Assembly: GCA_913031035.1 (NCBI GenBank)
Contig: CAJWGN010000001.1
Span: forward strand, 66,923 to 110,627
DNA: 43,705 nt
Direction of reading: 5' to 3'
DNA from: an uncultured Gammaproteobacteria bacterium
GTDB lineage: Bacteria; Pseudomonadota; Gammaproteobacteria; Pseudomonadales; Pseudohongiellaceae
A program made the translations under genes and the position numbers. The notes under the pieces were generated by a model, which saw only the letters and a list, made by a program, of their open reading frames with translations, did no database searches and was not told the DNA's origin. Position 1 is the stretch's first letter, and every line of letters begins with the position of its first letter. Shown here piece after piece: positions 9,522 through 18,452 of this stretch.

Positions 9522-10952
9522 ATGAAGTTGGAGATGCCTCTATTTCAAAACGCCAAGCTACTTGTTGTTGGCGACGTAATGCTCGATCGCTATTGGCATG
9601 GTGATGCGTCAAGGATCTCCGCCGAGGCACCGGTGCCAGTAGTAAAAGTTGGGAATCGTGAAGATCGACCAGGGGGTGCCGGCAACGTTGCCCTTAACGT
9701 CGCGGCCCTTGGGAGCGCGGCCACTTTAGTGGGCATCATTGGGCACGATGAAGCCGGCGCGGAGCTGAAGTCACGATTGGAAGCGGCAGGGGTTTATTGT
9801 GAATTCCTGCGCTCTGAGAACAAGCCAACGATTACTAAGCTAAGGGTTATTAGTCAGCATCAGCAGCTGATTAGGCTAGATTTTGAACAAAGATTTGACC
9901 TAGCTGATGTTCAAGATCTTAACTTCAGAGTCAATTTGGTTATCGACCAAGCAAAAGTGATGATACTGTCCGATTATGCCAAAGGCGCTTTGCATGACAT
10001 CCCTGCGCTTATCGAGCTCGCTAGAAAGCGGGGCATGCCGATCGTCGCAGACCCTAAAGGCTCGGATTTTTCAAAATACCAGGGAGCCACGCTTATTACA
10101 CCCAACCTGTCTGAATTTGAGGCAGTGGTTGGGCACTGTGCCCATGAAGAAGAGCTGGTTAATAAAGGTCTTAAGCTGTTACGAGATTTGGGCTTGCAGG
10201 CGATGTTGATTACTCGCGGCGAGCATGGCATGACACTTATCCGGCCTGATTCCCCAGAGCTTCATTTACCTGCGCGAGCACAAGAGGTTTTTGATGTGAC
10301 GGGAGCTGGCGATACAGTGATTTCAGTACTCGCGTCCGCTCTTGCCGCTGGCGACAACCTAGCTGATGCGACTGCTCTAGCAAATCTTGCCGCGGGTCTG
10401 GTTGTGGGCAAGTTGGGCACCGCTGCAATCAGTGGGCCGGAACTGCGGCGGGCCATACTCGCTGAACAAGGATCTGGCCGCGGCGTCATGACCTCCGAAC
10501 AGCTTGAAATAGCAGTTCATGACGCAAAAGAACACGGAGAAAAAATCGTTTTCACCAATGGATGCTTCGACATTATTCACGCAGGTCACGTAGGCTATTT
10601 ATCTGAAGCACGTAAGCTTGGTGACAGGTTAATTGTGGCAATCAATGATGATGATTCGGTTAAAAGGCTAAAAGGTTCAGGTAGGCCAATTAATCCTGTC
10701 GATAGACGAGCAGCTGTTCTAGCTGGCTTAGAGGCAGTTGACTGGGTGGTAAGTTACTCTGAAGACACTCCAGAAGAACTTCTGATGAACTTACAACCCC
10801 ACACACTTGTAAAGGGCGGTGACTACACTATTGATCAGGTGGTAGGCGGCAACTACGTAGAATCCTATGGAGGGGAAGTTAAGGTCTTAGAGTTTTTAGA
10901 CAACTGTTCAACATCAGCCATCGTGGGAAAAATGAGAGAGATTAGCGACTAA
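9522..10952 (+). CDS. hldE: Bifunctional heptose-7-phosphate kinase / heptose-1-phosphate adenylyltransferase
   Basis: At 476 residues this is almost exactly the length of E. coli HldE. Residues 1 to about 320 are a PfkB/ribokinase domain with GGAGNVALNVAALG near the substrate site and DVTGAGDTV as the ATP/anion-hole motif with its catalytic Asp. Residues from about 342 form a nucleotidyltransferase domain with FTNGCFDIIHAGHVGYL, containing the HxGH motif. The two activities supply ADP-heptose for the WaaC and WaaF enzymes encoded at the left end. It stands as a single plus-strand gene between two minus-strand pairs. Confidence 0.97.
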   Translation: MKLEMPLFQNAKLLVVGDVMLDRYWHGDASRISAEAPVPVVKVGNREDRPGGAGNVALNVAALGSAATLVGIIGHDEAGAELKSRLEAAGVYCEFLRSENKPTITKLRVISQHQQLIRLDFEQRFDLADVQDLNFRVNLVIDQAKVMILSDYAKGALHDIPALIELARKRGMPIVADPKGSDFSKYQGATLITPNLSEFEAVVGHCAHEEELVNKGLKLLRDLGLQAMLITRGEHGMTLIRPDSPELHLPARAQEVFDVTGAGDTVISVLASALAAGDNLADATALANLAAGLVVGKLGTAAISGPELRRAILAEQGSGRGVMTSEQLEIAVHDAKEHGEKIVFTNGCFDIIHAGHVGYLSEARKLGDRLIVAINDDDSVKRLKGSGRPINPVDRRAAVLAGLEAVDWVVSYSEDTPEELLMNLQPHTLVKGGDYTIDQVVGGNYVESYGGEVKVLEFLDNCSTSAIVGKMREISD

Positions 10953-10994
10953 ACCAACTAGAAAATATCTGGTTTTGAAAGCAGGAATAATAAG

Positions 10995-11777
10995 CTATCT
11001 CTGCTTAGCCGCCATTGCATTTTCTCGAAGATGGTCAGGGTTTATGGTTCCAACAATTACGCTGGAAACACCAGGTTTGCTTAATGCGAAATCAAGGTTG
11101 CTCTTGGTTGTAGTTACCGCTCCCGGACTACAGGCATGACCGCTGTCAAATGCCTTCTTAATAAGGACCCCTTTATTTTTTCGAAAGGCTTCATCTATCG
11201 CAATTTCGTCAGTAGTGGTTGACGGGTTATAAGTCACCATAATCAGATCACACAGCTCGGCCGCTTTAATCGCACCCGCCGGTGTTTTCGTTGACATTCC
11301 TATCGCTCTAATTTTGCCAGCACTTTTCATTTCAAGAAGTTTTTGCATGCAATCGGTAGAATCCAAAATTTCTTCATCACGACCATCAGAATGAATAAGC
11401 ACAATATCCAAATAATCTGTGTTCAAATACCTTAAGCTTTTTTCTATACTTTCAGTGGTTTTTTCGGCTGAAAAATCAAAAATTGATTTACCTGTTATGA
11501 ACTGCTCGCCTACCTTAGTAGATATCACCCACTGATCTCTGTCTTTAAGTAAGCGCCCAATTCTCTGTTCACTGCTACCGTATGCGGGGGCTGTGTCGAG
11601 TAAGTTAATACCTTCCTGTCTAGCAATATCCAAGAGGCGTTCGACCTGAATATCTGTAGGAAGCGAAAAGCTTTTAGGATATCTGACTTCTTCGTTGCGC
11701 CCGAATTTCACTGTGCCTAAACCTAGGCAGGAAATTTCGATGCCGGTACTGCCGAGGGCACGGCGTTCTAGGCTCAT
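10995..11777 (-). CDS. Aldo/keto reductase family oxidoreductase
   Basis: This 260-residue protein has the AKR TIM-barrel motifs: N-terminal LGSTGIEISCLGLGTVKFG, the catalytic Asp and Tyr in LLDTAPAYGSSEQRIG, Lys in ISTKVGE and His in VLIHSDG. It is somewhat shorter than most AKRs (about 300-330) and resembles the compact Tas/YghZ-like group. It would use NADPH to reduce a carbonyl; the substrate is unknown. It lies four bases downstream of the FAD-oxidoreductase gene, so the two are almost surely one transcript. Its location between hldE and waaA does not prove a role in LPS. Confidence 0.85.
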   Translation of the reverse strand: MSLERRALGSTGIEISCLGLGTVKFGRNEEVRYPKSFSLPTDIQVERLLDIARQEGINLLDTAPAYGSSEQRIGRLLKDRDQWVISTKVGEQFITGKSIFDFSAEKTTESIEKSLRYLNTDYLDIVLIHSDGRDEEILDSTDCMQKLLEMKSAGKIRAIGMSTKTPAGAIKAAELCDLIMVTYNPSTTTDEIAIDEAFRKNKGVLIKKAFDSGHACSPGAVTTTKSNLDFALSKPGVSSVIVGTINPDHLRENAMAAKQR

Positions 11778-11781
11778 AAAT

Positions 11782-12981
11782 TTAGTTCCATTGTGCAGCC
11801 GAGAAATCCGGATGGGCTAATATTTCAGTTAGGTCATTATTATCGGTAATTGGGCTGGGGACTATAGCTTTGTCTTCTAATTGCTGTAGAGCCATATCAC
11901 CAAGTGAAGGGGCTAATGTAAGCTTTGTAGGCCAAGCCACAATCACTCCATCTTCTTCTGTCAGGAAAGCATCATCTGGGCGGTATATGCTGTTGACGGC
12001 TGGCTCGGCTCTATCAATAGCAAAACATTCCCACTTTGTTTCTGATAAATCTAGCCATGGGAATAGTTTGGAGATCAGTTGACGTGCCGCTAGTAGTTGT
12101 TCATCACGAGATTTTCCAACACCTGATTCGGCGATCTCGCCACCTAGATACCAAACCGTTTGACCTATCGCATCTTTGTGAGATGTAACGGTTAGTTTTG
12201 GCGTCAGACTAAAACTATCGCCAATGCAATGAACATAAATTGCCGGCAGTTTTGCGCCTTTTACAAATATCATATTTAGGGGCCGCAGCTGAGTCTTAAC
12301 GGTTTTTAAATTCGCTTCTTCAATTAATTTCATATTGCCTTTGCCAGCGGCAAACACGAGCCTCTGACAATCGATGGAGAGCTGTCCGTTTTCGGTTTCT
12401 ACTACGACTGTGTTTACGTTGCCATTTTGATCCCGTTGGAAGCTAGCGCTGTCACTACTTAGTTTGTATATATTTTGCTCTTGTCCTTGGGATAGCGTTC
12501 TAACAAGAGATTCAGTCTCGATGACGAAATCAGGCAGTTTGTAGAGCACGCCGTTAACAGTAGCTTGGCCAAAAAAATCAGGGTAGCTCTCTTTAGCTAC
12601 GCGCTCTACTCGGCCGCGTAATGATTTACTGCCAAGAAATGTTTTTAATTTAGAGCGAACGCTAGATTGCGACCACATATAATATTCGTCGCTCAATAGG
12701 TGACAGCCTCTTAGATCTACGCTGCCGTTCCCTGCTAAGCATTCACGCCAACGGTTTGGCATGGTGGCAATAATATTGGAGGCTGAGTTAAGAGAACCGC
12801 TTAAGGCATACTTAAGACCGCCATGAATAATGCCCTGAGAAGCTAAAGTTTGACCACAGCCTAGCCCGTTTAGCTCAAACAGTATTGTACGGTAGCCTTC
12901 ATTATTCAGCCTGTTAAGCAACCAAAGGCCTGCAACGCCACCACCAAAGATGACGATGTCAGTTGAATAGCGTAGTGTCAT
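11782..12981 (-). CDS. FAD-dependent oxidoreductase (DAO / glycerol-3-phosphate dehydrogenase-like)
   Basis: This 399-residue protein starts with a Rossmann FAD-binding segment, IVIFGGGVAGLWLLNRL, with the GxGxxG pattern near residue 12. It is followed by an acidic strand end (LFELN) and GQTLASQGIIHGGLKY, a region shared by DAO-family enzymes such as GlpD and LhgO. The centre and C-terminus are less conserved. The likely role is flavin-dependent oxidation of a small hydroxy or amino acid; the substrate is unknown. It is the first gene of a two-gene minus-strand operon with the aldo/keto reductase and is divergent from waaA across about 110 bases. Confidence 0.83.
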   Translation of the reverse strand: MTLRYSTDIVIFGGGVAGLWLLNRLNNEGYRTILFELNGLGCGQTLASQGIIHGGLKYALSGSLNSASNIIATMPNRWRECLAGNGSVDLRGCHLLSDEYYMWSQSSVRSKLKTFLGSKSLRGRVERVAKESYPDFFGQATVNGVLYKLPDFVIETESLVRTLSQGQEQNIYKLSSDSASFQRDQNGNVNTVVVETENGQLSIDCQRLVFAAGKGNMKLIEEANLKTVKTQLRPLNMIFVKGAKLPAIYVHCIGDSFSLTPKLTVTSHKDAIGQTVWYLGGEIAESGVGKSRDEQLLAARQLISKLFPWLDLSETKWECFAIDRAEPAVNSIYRPDDAFLTEEDGVIVAWPTKLTLAPSLGDMALQQLEDKAIVPSPITDNNDLTEILAHPDFSAAQWN

Positions 12982-13093
12982 TAGGTACCTTTGAGTCGCT
13001 TGAGGAAGCGTTTGAATTTGATATTCAAATTATATCGAGTAAATAGGAATATTCCCATCATCCACGTAAACGAGCTGCCACTTTAAAAGACTC

Positions 13094-14377
13094 ATGCCAC
13101 GCTCTATCTATAGTTTTCTACTAAGACTCATTGTTCCTGCCATTTTGCTCAGGTTAATGGTGCGTTCGTTTGCTAATCCGGCTTACAGGCAACGAATTAG
13201 CGAAAGGTTCGCTCTGAAAAAAACCCGCATAATGGCCAATATAGCTGGTAATAATAAACAGCCACTTGTGATGATACATGCGGTATCAGTCGGCGAGGTC
13301 ATGGCAGTGGCACCATTAGTGAAAGAATTGTTGAGGCATCACCGGGTGTTGGTGACAACTATGACCCCTACCGGCTCTGATACAGTCAGATCGCAGTTTG
13401 GGGAGTCAGTTCTGCACTGTTATTTACCTTATGACCTGCCAGGCGCCATGGGGAGGTTTTTGAATTCCATTAATCCTAGTTTAGTCATAATAATGGAAAC
13501 GGAGCTTTGGCCTAATCTTATTCACACCAGCAATAAGCTTAATATTCCATTGGTTCTGGCGAATGCTAGAATGTCAGAAAGGTCTGCTAGAGGCTATGCC
13601 CGGTTACATAGTCTCACTGCCCCCATGTTAAGAAAAATTGATCATATTGCGGCACAGTCAGAACAAGATGCGCGGAGACTGATTGGTCTTGGTGCGGGCC
13701 AGCGCAATATTACTATCACCGGAAGTTTAAAGTTTAATCAACTAATTCCAGACTCGAAGAAACCCCGCGATTCATTTATGCAGTCGGTTTTGGATTCTGG
13801 AAGGCCGGTTATTATTGCGGCGAGCACCCGCGACGGCGAAGAGCGAAAAATATTGAGTGCTTTTAAGAGTGTTCTTTTAATATTCCCCGATGTTTTGCTG
13901 GTTCTGGTACCGAGGCATCTTGAGCGCTTTGATTCGGTAGCGGAATTAGCGAAGAAAAATCAGCTAAAACTCCTTAGGCGGACAGATATGAAACTACTTG
14001 AAAACTCTCACCAGGTATTTTTGGGAGATAGCATGGGGGAGATGATGACGTATTTTAGTTTAGCAAAAATTGCTTTTGTTGGTGGAAGCTTGGTTGATAC
14101 TGGCTGTCAGAATGTTTTGGAACCTGCAGCAATCGGTTTGCCTGTGATAGTCGGCCCCTCTCAATTTAACTTTGCATCAATTTGTGATCAGTTGGAAAAA
14201 GCCGGTGGGCTGCGGACAGTGAAAGATGAAGCGGAGTTGGCAAGGGCATGGCTTGAACTTCTTGCAGACCCGGACGCGGCCAGGGGCATGGGTAAAAGAG
14301 GCGCTCAATTGGTTAGTCAAAATCAACTGGCGCTTCCAAAACTGATGGAGATAATTACTAGATTTTCTCTCCATTAG
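13094..14377 (+). CDS. waaA: 3-deoxy-D-manno-octulosonic acid (Kdo) transferase
   Basis: This 427-residue protein matches WaaA/KdtA (E. coli 425). It has an N-terminal single-pass anchor (about residues 4-25), the acceptor-domain signature HAVSVGEVMAVAPLV containing the catalytic Glu, METELWPNL, and a CMP-Kdo-binding C-terminal lobe with ending FVGGSLVDTGCQNVLEPAA. It transfers Kdo from CMP-Kdo to lipid IVA, upstream of the heptosyltransferases in the pathway. The gene stops 11 bases before the convergent pepQ stop. Confidence 0.96.
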   Translation: MPRSIYSFLLRLIVPAILLRLMVRSFANPAYRQRISERFALKKTRIMANIAGNNKQPLVMIHAVSVGEVMAVAPLVKELLRHHRVLVTTMTPTGSDTVRSQFGESVLHCYLPYDLPGAMGRFLNSINPSLVIIMETELWPNLIHTSNKLNIPLVLANARMSERSARGYARLHSLTAPMLRKIDHIAAQSEQDARRLIGLGAGQRNITITGSLKFNQLIPDSKKPRDSFMQSVLDSGRPVIIAASTRDGEERKILSAFKSVLLIFPDVLLVLVPRHLERFDSVAELAKKNQLKLLRRTDMKLLENSHQVFLGDSMGEMMTYFSLAKIAFVGGSLVDTGCQNVLEPAAIGLPVIVGPSQFNFASICDQLEKAGGLRTVKDEAELARAWLELLADPDAARGMGKRGAQLVSQNQLALPKLMEIITRFSLH

Positions 14378-14388
14378 ATTAATAGCCT

Positions 14389-15708
14389 TTAAGGTTTTCG
14401 GGTTAAGTTTTCGATACCTGATTTGGTGACACTAATATTGTCTTCAATGCGGATGCCCCCGTATGGATAGAGTTCATCTATGAGATTCCAATTAAGCATT
14501 TTTCCAATAGCCGTATTACGCTGGGGCTCCAGAAGTAAGGGAATAAAATAACAACCTGGTTCGATAGTAAAAACCATGTTCTCTTCAACAGTTCGGGTAT
14601 TGCGTAACGCTGGTGAATGCTCAGGGGCAGCTTTCATAGTACCCGCTAAGTTTTGTTGAAAACCAGCTACATCATGTACCTGCAAGCCCAGCAGGTGGCC
14701 GACACCATGAGGCATGAATAGCTGCGGCAATTTCATTTCCAACATCACCTCATCATCTGCGTTAACGAGTTCGAGCTGGCGTAGAAGTGCGCCGACTCTG
14801 CGTAATGTCGATGCATGTATTTCTGTGTAGTTCTTTCCAATTTCAATTGAATCCACTAGCTCAGTTTCAAGGGATTCCATACCCTCTAATAAGGAACGAA
14901 AAACCGGGTGAGCTGAATCCTTGGCGTAAGTTCTAGTGATGTCAGAGCCATAGTTATTGAGACGATAACCCGCATCTATGAGTAGCACCTGACTATTCAT
15001 GGCGCTACCACGGCGTTTGTTTTGATAGTGAAGTATGGCGGAGCGATCATCTAAGGCGACAATATTTGTATATGGCGCTTCGTACTCCAATATTTCGCAG
15101 GCATCAAGATAAGCTTGGTGTATACCATACTCACTTAGACCTTCTTTAAACGCATCCTCAGCAGCTTTGTGGCCGATCAATGCTTTGGCGTTGGCCTCTC
15201 TAAGTTGGGATACCTCATAGTCTGACTTATATGCTCTTTGGTAATTAAGATAATGCAGCAAGGGCTGTGGATTTACCTCGAGCTGGCCTCCTAATAAAGC
15301 CTGTGCCATTTCTGGTTCTTGGCCCATATAGATAGTATGCGCGGAGTCAATATACTTGGCGATCTCCTCAACTCGGTCGAGATTGATAATGTTCAGTGAA
15401 TCGGTCCACCAATCAGCGTTATCGATGGTCTGGTCGTGCCAGTAGTCCGAAGGCGTTACCTGGAGATAACGAGCCCGCTGGCCCGGGGTGAACAATAAAA
15501 ATTGATCGGGTCTGTTTACCGGTACCCAGTGTAAAAAATGGCCATAGGCTTGAAAAGCTACGGCTCGGTCATCAGCATAGTAGAATTGCTCACTTCCACT
15601 GTGAACAAGAATTGAATTCTCTTCGGATATTCCACAGAACTGTAATGCACTCTGGTAATTATTTTCTAAGCTGGCAATATGTTCTGCAAATAATTGCTTT
15701 GAAGGCAT
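14389..15708 (-). CDS. pepQ: Xaa-Pro dipeptidase (prolidase)
   Basis: This is a 439-residue M24B metallopeptidase. The ATG at 15708 has an AAGGA Shine-Dalgarno about ten bases upstream; an upstream in-frame codon would add 19 residues of poor fit. The N-terminal creatinase-like domain has LVHSGSEQFYYADDRAVAF and WVPVNRPDQ, as in PepQ. The five metal ligands are visible: Asp in LLIDAGYRLNNYGSDITRTY (two), His in FMPHGVGHLLGLQVHD, Glu in FTIEPGCYF and Glu in GGIRIEDNI. It hydrolyses dipeptides with C-terminal proline, and the PepQ type can also hydrolyse organophosphates. It is monocistronic. Confidence 0.95.
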   Translation of the reverse strand: MPSKQLFAEHIASLENNYQSALQFCGISEENSILVHSGSEQFYYADDRAVAFQAYGHFLHWVPVNRPDQFLLFTPGQRARYLQVTPSDYWHDQTIDNADWWTDSLNIINLDRVEEIAKYIDSAHTIYMGQEPEMAQALLGGQLEVNPQPLLHYLNYQRAYKSDYEVSQLREANAKALIGHKAAEDAFKEGLSEYGIHQAYLDACEILEYEAPYTNIVALDDRSAILHYQNKRRGSAMNSQVLLIDAGYRLNNYGSDITRTYAKDSAHPVFRSLLEGMESLETELVDSIEIGKNYTEIHASTLRRVGALLRQLELVNADDEVMLEMKLPQLFMPHGVGHLLGLQVHDVAGFQQNLAGTMKAAPEHSPALRNTRTVEENMVFTIEPGCYFIPLLLEPQRNTAIGKMLNWNLIDELYPYGGIRIEDNISVTKSGIENLTRKP

Positions 15709-15887
15709 GTTGTCTATTTCCTTTTGATTCACGCACACTGGCCTTAATCTAGAGGGCAGTTGCACCCTAGATTTGGTGCGTTGTTCTACTTAACAAGCAG
15801 ACAATTGTACTTTGATTTTCGCCGAACCGAGTAATTATCTAAGGTTAAGGTGATTTCACCCCCAATTTGAGTACAACGGAGAGAGAA

Positions 15888-16292
15888 ATGCTAAGCCCTA
15901 TGTTCGCCCTAGTAATGTTGACGTTTTTAGTCATGGTTGTCACTTTTAGGTCTAGGATGGCAGCGGTGAGCTCAGAAAAATTACCGCTGGCCTACTTTCG
16001 CTTGATGCAGGGCCATGACATGCCAGATATGGTCGCGAAGTCGACTAGGAACTTCAATAACCTTTTTGAAGTGCCGGTGCTCTTTTATGTTGGTGCTTTG
16101 GCCTATATTGCGTTGGGTCTAACGGCACCGACCCCGATTCTATGTGCATGGCTATTTGTGGCCGCAAGAGCTCTACACTCACTTATCCACCTCACCTACA
16201 ATAACGTATTTCATCGCTTAATTATTTTTGGTCTGGGTAACATTTCTGTTCTAGTTATGTGGATAACATTAATGCAAGCTAGCAATGGCTGA
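15888..16292 (+). CDS. MAPEG family membrane protein
   Basis: This 134-residue protein has four hydrophobic segments (about residues 3-20, 58-78, 82-103 and 110-130) and the MAPEG motif RNFNNLFEVPVLFY, where Asn and Glu before Pro form the glutathione-binding signature. It belongs to the membrane-associated eicosanoid/glutathione protein family; the function in bacteria is mostly unknown. The ATG at 15888 is preceded by a GGAG Shine-Dalgarno at good spacing, so the earlier in-frame TTG at 15867 is unlikely. It is followed after 35 bases by the DUF1330 gene, probably in one transcript. Confidence 0.85.
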   Translation: MLSPMFALVMLTFLVMVVTFRSRMAAVSSEKLPLAYFRLMQGHDMPDMVAKSTRNFNNLFEVPVLFYVGALAYIALGLTAPTPILCAWLFVAARALHSLIHLTYNNVFHRLIIFGLGNISVLVMWITLMQASNG

Positions 16293-16327
16293 GTACAAAA
16301 TTTGAATAGTTTGAAAGGGAGTTAAAA

Positions 16328-16642
16328 ATGTCAGATGTAGAAGTGTATATTGTCGTTAACTTAGAAATTAAAGACGTTAATGAATACCGCAAGTATGAAA
16401 AAGGCTTTTTTCCAATTTTGAAACGGTTTGGAGGCGAGTTTGTAACTTTTGACGATAATCAAGAAACCTTCGAAGGAAGTGATCCGCTTGAAGGGCGTTC
16501 GATTATTTTTAAGTTCCCGTCTGAGCAGGCGGCAAGAGATTGGTACAGCGACAAAGAATATCAAGCTTTATCAGAGTTTCGCCGAGCAGGGACGGCATTA
16601 AAACATCTAACTATGGTTAGAGGGCTTCCGCCAAGGGCTTAG
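16328..16642 (+). CDS. DUF1330 domain protein
   Basis: This 104-residue protein has the DUF1330 (ferredoxin-like dimeric alpha-beta barrel) pattern: YIVVNLEIKDVNEYRKYEKG at the N-terminus, GGEF in the second strand, and FKFPSEQAARDWYSDKEYQ, the classic F-P-S-x-x-x-A-x-x-W-Y-x-S/D-x-x-Y segment. Members are small cytosolic proteins of unknown biochemical role. GGGAG sits about seven bases before the ATG. A strong hairpin follows 70 bases after the stop. Confidence 0.88.
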   Translation: MSDVEVYIVVNLEIKDVNEYRKYEKGFFPILKRFGGEFVTFDDNQETFEGSDPLEGRSIIFKFPSEQAARDWYSDKEYQALSEFRRAGTALKHLTMVRGLPPRA

Positions 16643-16714
16643 GCCAGTTTTTACTTACACCGCCGATTTAGACTATTCGCTTACACTGAATTGGAGAACT
16701 CCAGATAATTAGAC

Positions 16715-16756
16715 CCACCACTTCCTGATAGAGAGGCAAGTGGTGGTAGTTTATTT
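16715..16756 (+). terminator. Hairpin terminator after the MAPEG-DUF1330 pair
   Basis: The arms CCACCACTT (16715-16723) and AAGTGGTGG (16738-16746) are perfectly complementary. An inner CCT/AGG extends the stem, and TAGTTTATTT follows. The tail is T-rich but not a pure T run, so it may be a moderate terminator. It lies directly against the remnant of the YbjQ gene, replacing that gene's 5' end. Confidence 0.55.
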
Positions 16757-17017
16757 AGGGGTTGTGGTGCGTGAGGCAATTCGAGGCGCTAATATTTTCA
16801 AAGATATCTTTGGCGAGGTTAGAGATATTATTGGCGCAAGGCCAGGGGCCATGAGCAAGAGATGTGTAAAGCCCGAGATATTGCTTTTGAAGAGCTCAAA
16901 ACTGAGGCTCGTATGTTAGGGGCAACCGCTATTGTTGGAATCGATTTGGGCTATGAAGTTGTGGGTTCAAAGGGTGGGATGGTGAGTATCAGTGGTGCAG
17001 CGGTCGAAATTACGTAA
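16757..17017 (+). pseudogene. Remnant of a YbjQ/UPF0145 heavy-metal-binding-domain protein
   Basis: Conceptual translation in two frames gives YbjQ family sequence. First comes GVVVREAIRGANIFKDIFGE then [11 protein letters not shown] (16757 to about 16850). After a loss of one base near 16850 follows [19 protein letters not shown], then [12 protein letters not shown] and [11 protein letters not shown], ending at the TAA 17015-17017. Restoring one T in GGGGCC(T)ATGAGC would rejoin the frames. The normal N-terminus with its start codon is absent, and a terminator hairpin lies there instead. The gene is therefore both 5'-truncated and frameshifted. YbjQ proteins are small pentameric proteins of unclear function. 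Confidence 0.8.
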
Positions 17018-17170
17018 TGGGATTGAAGAATCCAGCAGTACTAACGGCTCGATATGCAGAGAAATAATCGAAAACTGAATATTAGTGGCGAAATCTCAAT
17101 TCCCCAACTAGACTAATTTACTACATTAGAACTCACTCAATTGCTGATATGTTAAGGATAACTCCCGGCG

Positions 17171-18154
17171 ATGAAAGAATTGATTTACTCTTTGCTCTCC
17201 CATTTAGGGGGTAGCTTCCATAATGTGCTTGCCTATTCTGTCACCTTGTTCTTTAGGGCGCGTTCCAGTGTTATCAACTTTCTGCCGCAAAAGGTCCCAA
17301 GCGCCGCTGCTCGCAAAACTGAAAGCTTAAAGCCGGAAAAGCTCAATAGCTCGCACGCTTGTGTCCATCCCGACGTGGTTAAAATTTCCTTCTTCCTGCG
17401 CGAGCCAATCCAAGCGGCAAGCAAATTACTTTGTGAAAACAGAGTTTTTCTAGCCAAGGTAGAAAACCTCAGGAATACCGTACAAGCCTCTAAAACCGCA
17501 TTCGAATATGTCCAAAGCATTCAAACTCCCCAACATTCGCATATTAGCAAACTTCTAATCGAGGACAACAGGTCAAGAATTGTGGCTAGTTTTCACTTCG
17601 GAAATTTTGTTTATGGCATAAATAAATACTTATGTTTTCAGGCAGATATTAGTAAAACATTGGTCCTGAGCCAAACTGAATTGGGTAATGCATGCATTGA
17701 AAATATGGCCAGTGCATTTGGTGATAAAGGCATACGTCTGGAGAACCAAGTATTGCTTGATCAAATCGATGTTTGTGGGCTCTCTCAATTCTTACGGCAA
17801 GCAGGTCGCAGTCTTGTCATGTTTGCTGATCTTCCAAGGGGGTTTGGAGAAACCGTCGCCGTGGAATTTCTGGGTAGACAGGCATCATTCTCAAAAAGTA
17901 TTGCACTATTGTCGCTGGCCAACAGCGTCCCTATTTTGCCCCTTGTATGCTTTGATCGAGGCGGTAGCTGCCAATTAGAAACTGGTAGGCAAATCGAACC
18001 TCGAATCGGAAAAGGGGAAAGCAGGGCTGACGCTATAGTCCGTATGACTCGATTACAGATTGATTTTTTTGAATATTTTTTCAATCGCCATAAAGAGCAG
18101 TGGCGCTATCTTTATCTTCTGCCTGAGTATTTTGCTGAGGGTTCTCTGAGATAA
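17171..18154 (+). CDS. LpxL-like acyltransferase homologue of an export cassette
   Basis: This 327-residue protein has the fold signature of the LpxL/HtrB lysophospholipid acyltransferases: IVASFHFGNFVYG (position of the H-x4-D/E motif), LVMFADLPRGFGETVAVEFLG, and SVPILPLVCFDRGG near the C-terminus. His142 is present, but the acid five residues later, normally Glu in HFGNWE, is Val147. Either the enzyme is inactive, it uses another acid, or it only binds acyl groups. A Shine-Dalgarno AAGGA lies about 12 bases before the ATG. The acyl carrier protein gene follows after 34 bases. Together they suggest acyl transfer from the dedicated ACP to an exported product; the substrate is unknown. Confidence 0.72.
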   Translation: MKELIYSLLSHLGGSFHNVLAYSVTLFFRARSSVINFLPQKVPSAAARKTESLKPEKLNSSHACVHPDVVKISFFLREPIQAASKLLCENRVFLAKVENLRNTVQASKTAFEYVQSIQTPQHSHISKLLIEDNRSRIVASFHFGNFVYGINKYLCFQADISKTLVLSQTELGNACIENMASAFGDKGIRLENQVLLDQIDVCGLSQFLRQAGRSLVMFADLPRGFGETVAVEFLGRQASFSKSIALLSLANSVPILPLVCFDRGGSCQLETGRQIEPRIGKGESRADAIVRMTRLQIDFFEYFFNRHKEQWRYLYLLPEYFAEGSLR

Positions 18155-18188
18155 AAAGCCACTTCGCTAATTTCAAAAGGAAAAGTTT

Positions 18189-18452
18189 ATGAACAAGGAT
18201 GTTCAAGCACCTGTACTTTCGAATGTGTTGTTAATCTTGGCAGATTATACAAGCCATAGTCTTAAAGATTCTGCCGAGCTCAAAGACCTAGTGCTGTCTG
18301 ACCTTGTGTCTGACTCACTTTCGGTATTAGAAATAATCTACGAACTAGAAGAAAAATATAAGGTCACTATTAGTGCAAATAACTTTAAGAATTTGCGTAC
18401 AATTTCTGATCTAGTATTCGCCCTTGACGAAGAACTCAAATCAGCCGCGTGA
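18189..18452 (+). CDS. Dedicated acyl carrier protein
   Basis: This small acidic protein of 87 residues has the helix pattern of ACPs. The phosphopantetheine site is in VSDSLSVLEIIYELEEKY, with the Asp-Ser-Leu motif placing the prosthetic-group serine at Ser43. It is not the housekeeping AcpP, whose site region is very conserved (DSLDTVELVMALEEEF). The AAAAGGAAAAG Shine-Dalgarno region before the ATG is good. Its stop overlaps the GTG start of the HlyD-like gene by four bases (GTGA), so expression is coupled to the exporter. It probably carries an acyl group for the neighbouring LpxL-like protein. Confidence 0.85.
   Translation: MNKDVQAPVLSNVLLILADYTSHSLKDSAELKDLVLSDLVSDSLSVLEIIYELEEKYKVTISANNFKNLRTISDLVFALDEELKSAA

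Noticed and set aside
17082-17170. Precursor peptide ORF just before the export cassette
   Set aside because: The short frames there have no double-glycine leader pattern and no good Shine-Dalgarno.
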